Assembly (NCBI RefSeq): GCF_001298105.1
Contig: NZ_LGJH01000165.1
Span: forward strand, 248,001 to 312,000
Length of the DNA stretch: 64,000 nucleotides
Origin: Novosphingobium sp. ST904
GTDB taxonomy: Bacteria > Pseudomonadota > Alphaproteobacteria > Sphingomonadales > Sphingomonadaceae
Direction: 5' to 3'
Within the stretch, counting starts at the first letter, position 1. Each line of letters starts with the position of its first letter. Shown piece after piece: positions 44,158-53,441 of the stretch. The notes under the pieces were generated by a model that saw nothing but the letters and a program-made list of their open reading frames with translations, did no database searches and was not told the DNA's origin. Made by a program: the position numbers and the translations under genes.

Positions 44158-47100
44158 ATGAACCTCAGTCGCTATTTCATTGACAGGCCGATCTTCGCCT
44201 GGGTCATCGCCATCATCGTCATGATGGCCGGCATCGCCGGTATCATGAGCCTTCCCGTCGCCCAGTATCCCGACGTTGCGCCGCCTTCCGTCACTGTCAG
44301 CGCCACCTATCCCGGCGCTTCGGCGCAGACGCTGGAAAATTCGGTGACGCAGGTCATCGAGCAGCAGCTTACCGGCATCGACAACCTGCTCTACTTCTCA
44401 TCCAGCTCGGACAGTTCCGGTTCGGCCTCCGTCACCGCGACGTTCGCCAAGGGCACCGATCCGGACGTTGCGCAAGTGCAGGTCCAGAACAAGGTCCAGC
44501 AAGCCAACTCACGCCTGCCGACCCAGGTGCAGCAGCAAGGCCTGACCGTCACCAAGTCGGCCTCGGACATGCTGCTTGTCGTCGGCTCTACGACCAGAGC
44601 GACAAGAGCAGCGACAGCGACGTTGCCGATTATCTGGTCTCCAACTTCCAGGACGATCTTGCCCGCGTGAACGGCGTGGGCGGGGTGCGGGTCTTCGGCG
44701 CGCAATATGCGATGAGGATCTGGCTCGATCCCACCAGGATGGCCGCGCGCCAATTGATCCCCTCCGACGTCACGAGCGCGATTTCGGCACAGAACGTTGA
44801 CTTGTCCGCCGGACAACTCGGCGCCGAACCGCTCGCCAAGGGGCAGATGCTGAACGCGGTCGTCAAGGCCAAGTCGCGCTTGCAGACCCCCGCCCAGTTC
44901 CGCCAGATCGTCGTCAAGACGCTGTCGGACGGGTCGATCGTGCGTCTCTCAGATGTCGCCCGGGTCGAACTCGGGCAGGAGAGCTATTCCAGTTCGGCTC
45001 GCCTCAACGGGCATCCCGCCTCGGGTATCGCCATCGAACTGGCCTCCGGCGCCGATGCCCTCAAGACCGTCGCCGCCGTAAAGGCGCGGGTGGACGAACT
45101 CGCGCATGACCTGCCGGACGGATACAAGCTCGCCTATGCCCGCGACACCAGCGACTTCGTCAAGCTTTCGATCAAGGAAGTGATCGAGACGCTGGTGATC
45201 GCCATCATCCTCGTCGTTCTGGTGATGTATGCCTTCCTCCAGAGCTGGCGCGCGACGCTGGTGCCGGCAATTGCCGTGCCGGTTGTCCTGATGGGCACCT
45301 TCGGCATCCTCGCGCTGCTGGGCTACTCGATCAATACGCTGACCCTGTTCGCAATGGTGCTCGCCATCGGCTTGCTGGTGGACGACGCCATCGTCGTGGT
45401 CGAGAATGTCGAGCGCCTGATGCACGAGGATGGGCTCAGCCCCTATGGCGCCACGGTACGCTCGATGGACGAGATCGGCTCCGCACTTGTGGGCATCGCG
45501 CTGGTGCTGTCGGCGGTGCTCTTGCCGATGGCGTTCTTCGGCGGGTCGACCGGGGTGATCTACCGCCAGTTCTCGATCACCATCGTCTCGGCCATGGGGC
45601 TTTCGGTACTGACGGCGCTGATCCTCTCGCCCGCGCTCTGCTCGACCATGCTCGTGGCCAAGGAGCACGCCGATGCCGAGCGCGAACCCGCATCTCGCCT
45701 GCGCGGTGCACCCCGGCGGTTGCAACACAGGCTCGACGGATGGTTCGGCAGCTTCAACCGCTGGTTCGACCGCATGACCGGCCGTTATGTCGATACGACG
45801 GAGAAACTCATCGCCCGCCGCCGTATCTGGCTCGCAGTCTATGGACTGGTGATCGTGGCACTCGTGATTGTCTTCATGCGCCTGCCGACCGGCTTCCTGC
45901 CTACAGAGGACCAGGGCCAGGTCATGGTGGTCTACCAGCTTCCCGCCGGCGCCACTTCCGAACGGACTGACAAGGTTCGCGAACAGATCGAGCAAGCCTT
46001 CAGGTCGGAAGGCGCGAACGTGCCCCTGCGCTTCACCATCGGCGGTTTCAGCTTCAATGGAGCCGGCCAGAACGCAGGCATGGGCTTTGCCAGCCTTGCC
46101 CCCTTCGATGATCGCAAGGACTCCGAAAAGTCCGCGCAGGCCATCAGCGGCCGCGTCATGGCCAAGCTGGCGAAGATCCGCGATGCGCAAGTCTTCGTGA
46201 TGACCCCGCCTTCGATCCAGGGCCTCGGCCAGTCGAACGGCTTCACCTTCCAGCTCCTCAATTCGACGAACATGGACCGCGAGAAATTCGTCGCCCTGCG
46301 GGACAAGCTGATCGCCGCCGCCAACCAGAGCTCCAAACTCTCGCAGGTCCGCGCTTCCTCTCTGCCGGACACGCCCCAGTTCGACATCAATTACGACGAT
46401 GCCAAGCTGTCGGTCCTCGGCCTTTCGGTGGCCAATGCAACCGATACGCTCAGCACGGCCTGGGGCGGCACCTACGTCAACGATTTCATCGATCGCGGAC
46501 GGGTGAAGAAGGTCTACGTACAGGGAGAGGCAAGCGCGCGAATGCTGCCGAGCGATCTCGACAAGTGGTTCGTCCGCTCGACCGCCGCCACCAATGCCGA
46601 TGGGACCAGCAAGATGGTTCCCTTCTCGGCCTTCACGACGATGAACTGGGAAACCGGCCCGAACAGCCTTTCCCGCTTCAACGGCCGTTCGTCCTATACG
46701 ATCCAGGGCGATGCCGGGTCTGGATACAGCTCGGGAGACGCGATGAAGGAGATGGTCGCCCTGCAACAGAAGCTCGCGCCCGGCACGAGCTATGCCTGGA
46801 GCGACCTGTCCTATCAGCAGAACCAGTCCAGCGGTCAGGCCGTTTACCTTTACGCCCTTTCGATCGCCGTGGTGTTCCTGTGCCTTGCGGCGCTTTACGA
46901 AAGCTGGTCGGTGCCGCTGGCGGTTCTGCTGGTGATCCCGCTCGGCGTGATCGGCGCGGTGCTGGCGGTGGCGGTACGCGGGCTGGAAAACGACATCTAC
47001 TTCCAGGTCGGCCTGCTGACCGCCATCGGACTTGCGGCCAAGAACGCGATCCTGATCGTGGAATTTGCCGAGCAGGCGTGGCGAGACGGCCGCGACATGC

Positions 47101-47426
47101 TCCATGCGGCGCTGGAGGCGGCCCGCGTGCGCCTGCGCCCGATCATGATGACCTCTATCGCCTTCATGGCCGGCGTCATTCCGCTTGCGATCGCCAGTGG
47201 AGCAGGCGCCCAGGGGCGTATCGCCATAGGCACGGCGGTGCTTGGCGGCATGTTCACCGCCACCGCGCTGGCGATCTTCTATGTGCCGATGTTCTTCGTC
47301 ATTGTTGCCGGGCTCTTCCACCGAGGGGGCTCAGGCACGACTGACGGGAGCGCCGGCGCTGCCCGGAACCTGCGGCAAGGGTCACATGCCGAAGTTCCGG
47401 GCGCCCCATCAGAGGGCGATGGCTGA
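44158..47426 (+). pseudogene. RND multidrug efflux pump (AcrB/MexB, HAE1 family), frameshifted
   Basis: Inner-membrane proton-drug antiporter of about 1090 residues. MNLSRYFIDRPIFAWVIAII starts the protein; VLAIGLLVDDAIVVVENVER contains the proton-relay Asp pair of helix 4, and GLLTAIGLAAKNAILIVEFA the helix-10 Lys. The frame breaks near 44585: DMLLVVG should continue LYDQSDKSSDSDVADYLVSN but one C is missing (GGCTC where GGCCTC is expected), after which NGVGGVRVFGAQYAMRIWLD continues in frame. A sequencing indel is likely. It forms an operon with the adaptor before it and the outer-membrane factor after it. Confidence 0.92.
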
Positions 47427-47472
47427 CGGCATTCGGCTTGGCATCCCGTTTACATCCCCTTTCCCCCACATT

Positions 47473-47543
47473 CACCGGCGCGGAACAGTCGCACCCTCCC
47501 GCGCCGGTGAAGCCCGGAGCCCCTTCAGGTCGGGGCTCCGGGC
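47473..47543 (+). other. Two consecutive perfect stem-loops between pump and outer-membrane factor genes
   Basis: First stem: CACCGGCGCGG (47473-47483) with CCGCGCCGGTG (47499-47509), 11 pairs. Second stem: GCCCGGAGCCCC (47512-47523) with GGGGCTCCGGGC (47532-47543), 12 pairs, loop of 8. Neither is followed by a T-run and they lie inside an operon, so an mRNA-processing or stability element, or partial attenuator, is more likely than a terminator. Confidence 0.8.
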
Positions 47544-47565
47544 GCCTTCATCGAGGAATGATCCG

Positions 47566-48972
47566 ATGCGCCGTACCCTGATCCCGCTCATTCTCGCCGC
47601 CGGTTCGCTGGCCGGGTGCAACATGGCGCCCCGCTACGTCCAGCCCGAGGCGGCCGCTCCACTGCAGTGGCCGCAAGGCGCCGCCTATGCCCCGGCAGAA
47701 GCGGGCGAGGCCGGCCTTCCCTGGCGGGCCCTGTTCGCCGATCCCCGCCTGCAAACGGTGATCGAGCGGGCGCTGGCGAACAACCGGAACCTTCAGGCCA
47801 GTCTTGCCAACGTGGCTTCGGCGCGCGCGCAGTATCATGTCGAACGTTCGTACCAGTTGCCGACACTAGCCGGAACGGCAAGCGCGAGCGCCACGCGGGG
47901 CCTCAAGAGCTCGCAGGGCGATAGCCAGAGCTACGATGCGAACATCGGTGCCAGCGCTTTCGAACTGGACCTGTTCGGCCGCCTCAGGAACCAGAGCCGG
48001 GAGGCTCTCGAGACTTATCTTTCCACCGAGTCCGGCTATCGCGCGGCGCGCCTCACGCTGGTGGCAAACGCCGCGACCGCCTACATAACACTCGCGTCCG
48101 ACCGCGACCTGCTGTCGCTCGCCGAGCAGACGCGCGACAGCGGACGCCGTTCGGTGGAATTGACGCAAAGACTGCTCAAATCGGGCCTTGCCGCAGCGGG
48201 AGACCTGGCTGCCGCGCAGACGGTGCTGGAACAGGCGACTTCCGACCTCGCTTCGCAGACGACGCTGGTCGCGCAGGACCGCAATGCGCTGGAATTGTTG
48301 GTGGGCGGCCCCGTGGAAGACGCCCTGCTGCCCGCGTCGCTGGCGGAACTCGACACGCGCATCGGGCAGGTTCCGGCGGGGCTGTCGTCCGATGTCCTCC
48401 TGCGGCGACCCGACGTCGTGGAGGCGGAGCATCAGCTCAAGGCCACATATTCCCAGATCGGCGCGGCCCGCGCCGCGTTCTTCCCGACCATCTCGCTGAC
48501 GTCCGCTCTTGGCCTTGCCAGCACTGCGCTGGCAGATCTGTTCACCGGCGGCGCGCTCGGCGCCAGCGGCACGGCGAGCGCCAGCCTGCCGATCCTTGGC
48601 GGCACGAACAAGGGCAACCTTGAATATGCGAAGGCGCAGCAGGAATACTACCTTGCCGCTTACCGGGCGGCGGTGCAGTCCGCATTCCGGGACGTGGCCG
48701 ATGCGCTTGCCCGGCGCGGCACCATCACCAGTCAGCGCACCGCGCAGGACCGGCTGGTTACCGCAGCACAGAAGAGCTACGATCTGGCGGATGCCCAATA
48801 CCGGGCCGGAACGGATACCTACCTGAACGCGCTCGTCGCCCAGCGTTCTCTCTATGCCTATCGCCAGACGCGGATTGCGACAATTCTGGCGGACCTCACC
48901 AACCGCGTGACCGTTTACAGCGCGATTGGTGCGGACGATACGCTGGCAGAGGAGAAGGCCTCAGGAAACTGA
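47566..48972 (+). CDS. Outer-membrane efflux factor lipoprotein (OprM/NodT family)
   Basis: Third component of the RND pump. The lipoprotein signal MRRTLIPLILAAGSLAGCNM has lipobox LAGC. Two repeated outer-membrane-factor halves are visible: LPWRALFADPRLQTVIERAL, then NNRNLQASLANVASARAQY in the first and DVLLRRPDVVEAEHQLKATY in the second. The 468-residue length is normal. The ATG at 47566 follows GAGG at nine bases. The stop codon lies inside a short GAAA-capped hairpin. It starts 140 bases after the pump gene, across two hairpins. Confidence 0.93.
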   Translation: MRRTLIPLILAAGSLAGCNMAPRYVQPEAAAPLQWPQGAAYAPAEAGEAGLPWRALFADPRLQTVIERALANNRNLQASLANVASARAQYHVERSYQLPTLAGTASASATRGLKSSQGDSQSYDANIGASAFELDLFGRLRNQSREALETYLSTESGYRAARLTLVANAATAYITLASDRDLLSLAEQTRDSGRRSVELTQRLLKSGLAAAGDLAAAQTVLEQATSDLASQTTLVAQDRNALELLVGGPVEDALLPASLAELDTRIGQVPAGLSSDVLLRRPDVVEAEHQLKATYSQIGAARAAFFPTISLTSALGLASTALADLFTGGALGASGTASASLPILGGTNKGNLEYAKAQQEYYLAAYRAAVQSAFRDVADALARRGTITSQRTAQDRLVTAAQKSYDLADAQYRAGTDTYLNALVAQRSLYAYRQTRIATILADLTNRVTVYSAIGADDTLAEEKASGN

Positions 48973-48976
48973 GGCC
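48957..48976. other. GAAA-tetraloop hairpin over the outer-membrane factor stop codon
   Basis: GGCCTCAG (48957-48964), GAAA loop, CTGAGGCC (48969-48976): 8 perfect pairs capped by a GNRA tetraloop, covering the TGA at 48970-48972. It lies between convergent genes and may protect the 3' end of the pump transcript. There is no T-run. Confidence 0.6.
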
Positions 48977-48986
48977 TGCGGCGGCC

Positions 48987-49407
48987 TTATTCGCCGGTGT
49001 CGCGGCTTTCCGGAGCAAAGAAATGCTGGATCACTTCGCGGGCCAGCCTGGCCGGCCGCATGGTGGAAGCATCCAGGCAGCACCAGCTCGACTTGACTTC
49101 GGCCAGCACTTCCTCGCCGCGACGGATGATGGTTTCGTAGAACGCCCGCGCACCCTGCACTTTTTTCGAGCAGGACCGTGGCGATCACGTCATCGTCGAT
49201 GAAGGTCGGCTTGCGATAGGTGATTTCGTGCTTGAGCGCGACCCAGAGATGCTGCGCGACCGCTTCGGTGGGCGCAAGCGCCCGCCAATGATCGAGCACG
49301 GCATCCTGCACCCACTTCAGATAGCTGGCATTGTTGACATGCCCCATGAAGTCGATGTCGACCGGGTCGATGCCAATGGGATAGCTGTGGGGAATCGCGT
49401 TGCTCAC
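48987..49407 (-). pseudogene. Acyl-CoA thioesterase (4HBT hot-dog family), frameshifted
   Basis: YbgC/FadM-like thioesterase. The N-terminal half has the family signature IDFMGHVNNASYLKWVQDAV, followed by LKHEITYRKPTFIDDDVIAT. After LLEK the frame is disturbed: six A are present (49161-49166 on the plus strand, TTTTTT) where five are expected. Dropping one A gives VQGARAFYETIIRRGEEVLA and an end at DTGE, stop at 48987, for about 139 residues, the normal size. A homopolymer sequencing error is likely. Monocistronic and convergent with the efflux operon. Confidence 0.85.
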
Positions 49408-49522
49408 GTCCCCGAAAGTAACAGTTCAGGCCCCCCACAGATAGCGGAAATGGGGGAAACGCCGAGATTTCCTCGGAATGAGGCAGTAACCTGCGGTTTT
49501 AATGTGGAATGATCGAAAGAGG

Positions 49523-49558
49523 AAAGGCCCGCGGATCGTTGCGATCGGTCCGCGAGCC
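49523..49558 (-). terminator. Terminator-like hairpin after the dCache chemoreceptor
   Basis: On the minus strand GGCTCGCGGA pairs with TCCGCGGGCC (one mismatch), with a 13-base loop, followed by TTTCC. The T-run is short, so strength is uncertain. Position, 14 bases past the chemoreceptor stop, fits a transcript end. Confidence 0.6.
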
Positions 49559-49571
49559 TCGTTTCATCGTA

Positions 49572-51719
49572 TCAGGCCGCCGCGGTGTAGCGAGCCGGGC
49601 TCCGGCCGCCGCCCGTGTCGAAGCGGGCCGCCTGATCGTTGAGCGAAATCGCCTCGGTCGTCAGGTTGCGTGCCGCGGCCGAAGTTTCCTCGACCATGGC
49701 GGCGTTCTGCTGGGTCGACTGGTCCATGGTGGAAACCGCGACCGTGATCTGGCTGATCGCCGACGATTGCGCCTGATTGTCTTCGGCCATCTGTCCGAGC
49801 AGGGTGTGAACCTCGCCCACCCCGCCCGAGATGGTCTCGAACGCGGCATCGACACGCTGCACCGCGTCAACGGCGGTCACGATGTCCGTCTGCGTCACGG
49901 TAAGCTGGTCACGCGCACGCTTGGCCTCTTCCTCGGCCCGCATGGCAAGCGCGGAAACCAGATCGGCGACGACCGCGAAACCGCGCCCGGCATCTCCGGC
50001 GCGCCCGGCCTCGACGGCGGCGTTCATGGCGAGGACGCGGGTCTGGAACGCGATCTTGTCTACGCCTTCGATAACCTGGTCGATGCCCTTTGCGCTCAGG
50101 CTCACGCGGTCCATCGCCTGAACGGCCTCGCCAGCCACGGTGCGGCCACCGGCAACGGTCGAGAGAGCCTCGTCGGCGCGGCGCACGGTCTGCGATGCCG
50201 CGGTTGCGGAAGCCTTCAGGCGGTGGTCGATCTGGACGAGCGCCGCCGAGGTTTCCTCAAGGCTGGCGGCGTTGGACTCGGTCCGCCGGGCAAGGTCTTC
50301 CGATGCCTGGGCGATTTCCTCCGACCCGGTGCGAATGCCAACGGCGCTGTTCGTTACGGCACCGATCATGCGGCGCAATTCGCCAAGGGCGGCGTTGAAG
50401 TTTTCCTTCAGTGCGGCATATCCCGCCGGGAACGGCGCGGAAATCTCTGCCGTGAGGTCGCCCCGCGTCAGCGCGTCGAGCCCGGCACCGACGGCGCTGG
50501 TGACGATACGCTGTTCCTCGGCCGAACGATGGTCGGCTTCCGCCCGATCTTCCGCGGCCTGACGGAACACATCCGCTGCGCGGGCCATCGTGCCGATCTC
50601 GTCCTGACGGTCCAGTTCGGGAATGGCGCAGTGATCGCCCTTGGCCAGACGATCGACAGCGCGGCTCAGTCCGGCGATCGGTTTGCCGATGATGCTGCCG
50701 GCCGCGTAGAACAGGCTGGCGAGGACCGCCGCCACGATGACGAGGCCACCGATCACGAGTTGCCATGCCATCGAGCGAGCCGGCGCAGAAATGGTCGCCT
50801 CCGGCACGTCGAGAACGAGACCCCAGGTGGTATTGAGCCCCTGAAGCGCGATCGGGCGAATGACACGGCGCGTGGGCACGCCGCCGATGTCGAGATCGTT
50901 GAGCACGCGGGTCTCGCCGCTGGCAAGAGCGGCTTTCACCTCATCGAGACCGGCACCTTCATAGGGCTTGCCGAGCTGGGCAGGATCTGGATTGGCCACC
51001 CATGTTGCCGAGGAGGACAGGAGCATCACGCGGCCCGTCCCAAACGGCTTGAGCGCTGAAAGACGCTCGGAGAGGCTGCCCAGCTCCATGTCCACGCCGA
51101 CCACGCCGATAACCTTGTCCCCGGACCTGACCGGATCGGTGATCGATGTCATCAGGATGGTCTTGCCGTCCACGTCATAGGCATAGGGATCGACGATCGC
51201 GCCCTTTCCGCTTTCGAATGCCGCCCGGAAATACGGCTTTTCGTAAGCTCCGGCCTCGTTGTTCGGCATTTGCGTCAGCACGCCGTTGCTCTTCACCCAG
51301 TATGGCGTGAAGTTGCCGTCTCCGCTGGAGCCGGGAAGCCCGCCCTTGCCGGCATCGGCACCATCCCACTGGTTGGGCTGGATCATCGTCCAGCTTCCCA
51401 ATGCCACTTTCGATTCCAGGAGGTCCGTCTTGAGCACCAGCAGGGCCGCGCCGCGATCGCGCATTCCGGCGGCATGCATCTTGCCCAGAGCCGAAGCCAT
51501 GGAACGCGCCGTCGCCTCGAAAGTGGCGATATCGGTACTGACGCGGTTGCCCTCCGCATCGGCCTGGGCAACGGCGGACTGATCCGACAGTGTCCCCACG
51601 ACCGAGCCGGTTTCCACGACAACAGCGGTAAAGCCGAGCAGGAGCAGCAAGGCGATCGCCAGTCCGGCCACCGTCATCAGCTTGCCCGCAATGCGCATGC
51701 GACTGAACAGGTCTTTCAT
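49572..51719 (-). CDS. Methyl-accepting chemotaxis protein with dCache sensor domain
   Basis: Membrane chemoreceptor of 715 residues. Membrane segments at about residues 15-36 and 297-318 flank a periplasmic double-Cache domain (FTPYWVKSNGVLTQMPNNEA, GAIVDPYAYDVDGKTILMTS, VIGVVGVDMELGSLSERL). A HAMP domain and a cytoplasmic MCP coiled coil follow, with tip DKIAFQTRVLAMNAAVEAGR. The tip-distal FAVVADLVSALAMR matches that of the globin-coupled receptor at 12.8 kb almost exactly. The ATG follows GGAG at seven bases and is 22 bases from the TorF porin stop, so the two are cotranscribed. The ligand is unknown. Confidence 0.93.
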   Translation of the reverse strand: MKDLFSRMRIAGKLMTVAGLAIALLLLLGFTAVVVETGSVVGTLSDQSAVAQADAEGNRVSTDIATFEATARSMASALGKMHAAGMRDRGAALLVLKTDLLESKVALGSWTMIQPNQWDGADAGKGGLPGSSGDGNFTPYWVKSNGVLTQMPNNEAGAYEKPYFRAAFESGKGAIVDPYAYDVDGKTILMTSITDPVRSGDKVIGVVGVDMELGSLSERLSALKPFGTGRVMLLSSSATWVANPDPAQLGKPYEGAGLDEVKAALASGETRVLNDLDIGGVPTRRVIRPIALQGLNTTWGLVLDVPEATISAPARSMAWQLVIGGLVIVAAVLASLFYAAGSIIGKPIAGLSRAVDRLAKGDHCAIPELDRQDEIGTMARAADVFRQAAEDRAEADHRSAEEQRIVTSAVGAGLDALTRGDLTAEISAPFPAGYAALKENFNAALGELRRMIGAVTNSAVGIRTGSEEIAQASEDLARRTESNAASLEETSAALVQIDHRLKASATAASQTVRRADEALSTVAGGRTVAGEAVQAMDRVSLSAKGIDQVIEGVDKIAFQTRVLAMNAAVEAGRAGDAGRGFAVVADLVSALAMRAEEEAKRARDQLTVTQTDIVTAVDAVQRVDAAFETISGGVGEVHTLLGQMAEDNQAQSSAISQITVAVSTMDQSTQQNAAMVEETSAAARNLTTEAISLNDQAARFDTGGGRSPARYTAAA

Positions 51720-51741
51720 TTAAAAGCTCCAGAAGAAATCT

Positions 51742-52449
51742 TCAGAAGGCGGCGCTGACCCAGAACAGCGCGGCGCCGTCGGCCCGGGCTCCCCGGCCGA
51801 GATCGGTGTCGATGTAGGATAGTCCCAGCGTGAGCGGCCCGAGGTTCGCATCCGCGCCGAGCGACCAGTCGTAATAGCCGCCGGGCCGAGGACTGATCGC
51901 GCCCTTGCTGCGGCCCCCATGGGCACGAAGCGTGAGCGGCGTCCGCGGGATCGGCACCGCCGCTTCTCCGTAAAGATAGAGGTGATCGCCCCCGAGCGCG
52001 GCCTGGTCCCAGCTATAGCCGCTGCCCAGAGTGGCCTGCATGGGGCCGAGGTCCTGCGTGAGCTTTGCCGTGGTTTCGAAGTATTCGATCTTCCCGGAAC
52101 CCTCGCCGCCGGGATAGCTGTAGTAGGCCACCGCCACATCGACGCTGGTGTGGGGCGCCAGGCTTCCCGCCCACCCGGTGTAGAGATCCACTTCGGTCGC
52201 GCCGTAGCGTTCGCCCATGTCGATGGAAGAGGCCCAGGTGCCGACGTAGATGCCGCTCTCATGAGACAGGTTGATCGTGGCCTGTACCGCCGGGTCTTTT
52301 CCCGTCAGCGAGATGCCCCTAAAGCGATAGTCGCTGATGATGGTAGCGCCGCCGGAAACGGTGAAGGCGGGAGTATCGGATTGGGCATGTGCGGCAATCG
52401 GCAACGACAACAGGGTCAGGGCGAACCCTGACGAAATGGCAAAACGCAT
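51742..52449 (-). CDS. TorF-family putative porin
   Basis: Outer-membrane beta-barrel protein of the sphingomonad/Caulobacter TorF group (235 residues). A signal peptide MRFAISSGFALTLLSLPIAA ends near AHAQS; the conserved start of the barrel is FTVSGGATIISDYRFRGISL and the C-terminus ends in the aromatic residue F (ALFWVSAAF). TorF proteins are usually described as passive porins. The ATG at 52449 begins the signal peptide; 12 further in-frame codons upstream are not needed. First gene of a two-gene unit with the chemoreceptor. Confidence 0.88.
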   Translation of the reverse strand: MRFAISSGFALTLLSLPIAAHAQSDTPAFTVSGGATIISDYRFRGISLTGKDPAVQATINLSHESGIYVGTWASSIDMGERYGATEVDLYTGWAGSLAPHTSVDVAVAYYSYPGGEGSGKIEYFETTAKLTQDLGPMQATLGSGYSWDQAALGGDHLYLYGEAAVPIPRTPLTLRAHGGRSKGAISPRPGGYYDWSLGADANLGPLTLGLSYIDTDLGRGARADGAALFWVSAAF

Positions 52450-52595
52450 GGAAGTCCTATTCCGGGACAGATGAGGCAGTGCCATTATAGAAGGGGCACG
52501 CCCCGCACCGGGCGCTCACGCCGCAGGTTTGGCGGGGAATTCCGCTAATGCATTATGATTACGCGGAAATTATAACTTCATGCCGAAAAAGGGGC

Positions 52596-53357
52596 TCAAC
52601 GAGCCGGACCGGCCTTGAGGCTGGCGGAGTCTATATGCCAGCGCAGCTGGGCGGGGCTCGCGCCGTCGACGTCGTTGACACGCCTTATCACATAGCTGCC
52701 GCGAAACGTCTGGTGATGCCCATCGGCAAGGGTCGCATCCACCGTGACAGGCACCGGTTGATAGATCGACCCAGCCCCTGCGTCCCCCGGTTCGAGCCTG
52801 CCGATGGTAACCCTGGTGGATACCGTTTGCGCAAAACCGGCCCTGAAGGTTTCGCGCGTCTGCCTTGGCGGTCCATCCTCGCCCCATTGCTGCCATGCAG
52901 TTTCGTAATCGCGCGCATCGAGCGCCGAATAGTAGCGCCTGACGACATCGGCTGCGGCTTCCATGCTCTTCGGTGCGGGGGTGCAGCCGGCCATCGGCGA
53001 TCCCTTGCCATCGAACAGAGCGCAGCTTCGGGCAATCTCATCCTCGATCATCGCGCAGCTATTGGACACGTTGCAAGGCGGATGCGTTGCGGGAGAGACG
53101 GACCGGCACACCTCGACGCGGCGGGCTGCCGCCGCAGCACCGATCTGCTGCGAACAGGACAGCAGCGCGGAGCCGGAAGCCGTTGGCGCCTGCGTCCTTG
53201 ATGGTTCCCTTATCGGCGGCGCCTCGGACAGGGTTGCGGCTAGAGGCGCCGAACTTGCCGCCGCCTTCTCGCCATCAGCGCCATCCGGCCCACCTGGCGA
53301 TCCGCACGCCGTCACGGCCAGGGTCAGGATCGGGAGAACGGACGCCAGTTGCTTCAT
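52596..53357 (-). CDS. Putative lipoprotein of unknown function
   Basis: A lipoprotein signal MKQLASVLPILTLAVTACGS (lipobox TAC) starts a 253-residue protein. A low-complexity Ala/Ser/Pro linker is followed by a cysteine-bearing segment (SCSQQIGAAAAARRVEVC, CNVSNSCAMIEDEIARSC) and a C-terminal SnoaL/NTF2-like stretch (EAAADVVRRYYSALDARDYE and WHIDSASLKAG). The Cys pattern may form disulfides. No function can be assigned. It lies 84 bases after the porin gene on the same strand and could be the last gene of the gcd-porin unit. Confidence 0.7.
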   Translation of the reverse strand: MKQLASVLPILTLAVTACGSPGGPDGADGEKAAASSAPLAATLSEAPPIREPSRTQAPTASGSALLSCSQQIGAAAAARRVEVCRSVSPATHPPCNVSNSCAMIEDEIARSCALFDGKGSPMAGCTPAPKSMEAAADVVRRYYSALDARDYETAWQQWGEDGPPRQTRETFRAGFAQTVSTRVTIGRLEPGDAGAGSIYQPVPVTVDATLADGHHQTFRGSYVIRRVNDVDGASPAQLRWHIDSASLKAGPAR

Positions 53358-53441
53358 TTCCAGGGTTCCTCGTGCCAACCTGCCGATGCGAGACGGAAGG
53401 ATCAACGCACGGGAGCCCGTATCGGATGCCGGAGCGCATTC

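Noticed and set aside
44158..44670. Programmed ribosomal frameshift in the RND pump
   Set aside because: No slippery heptamer or pseudoknot is apparent, and the same type of single-base loss occurs in many unrelated genes here, pointing to sequence error.
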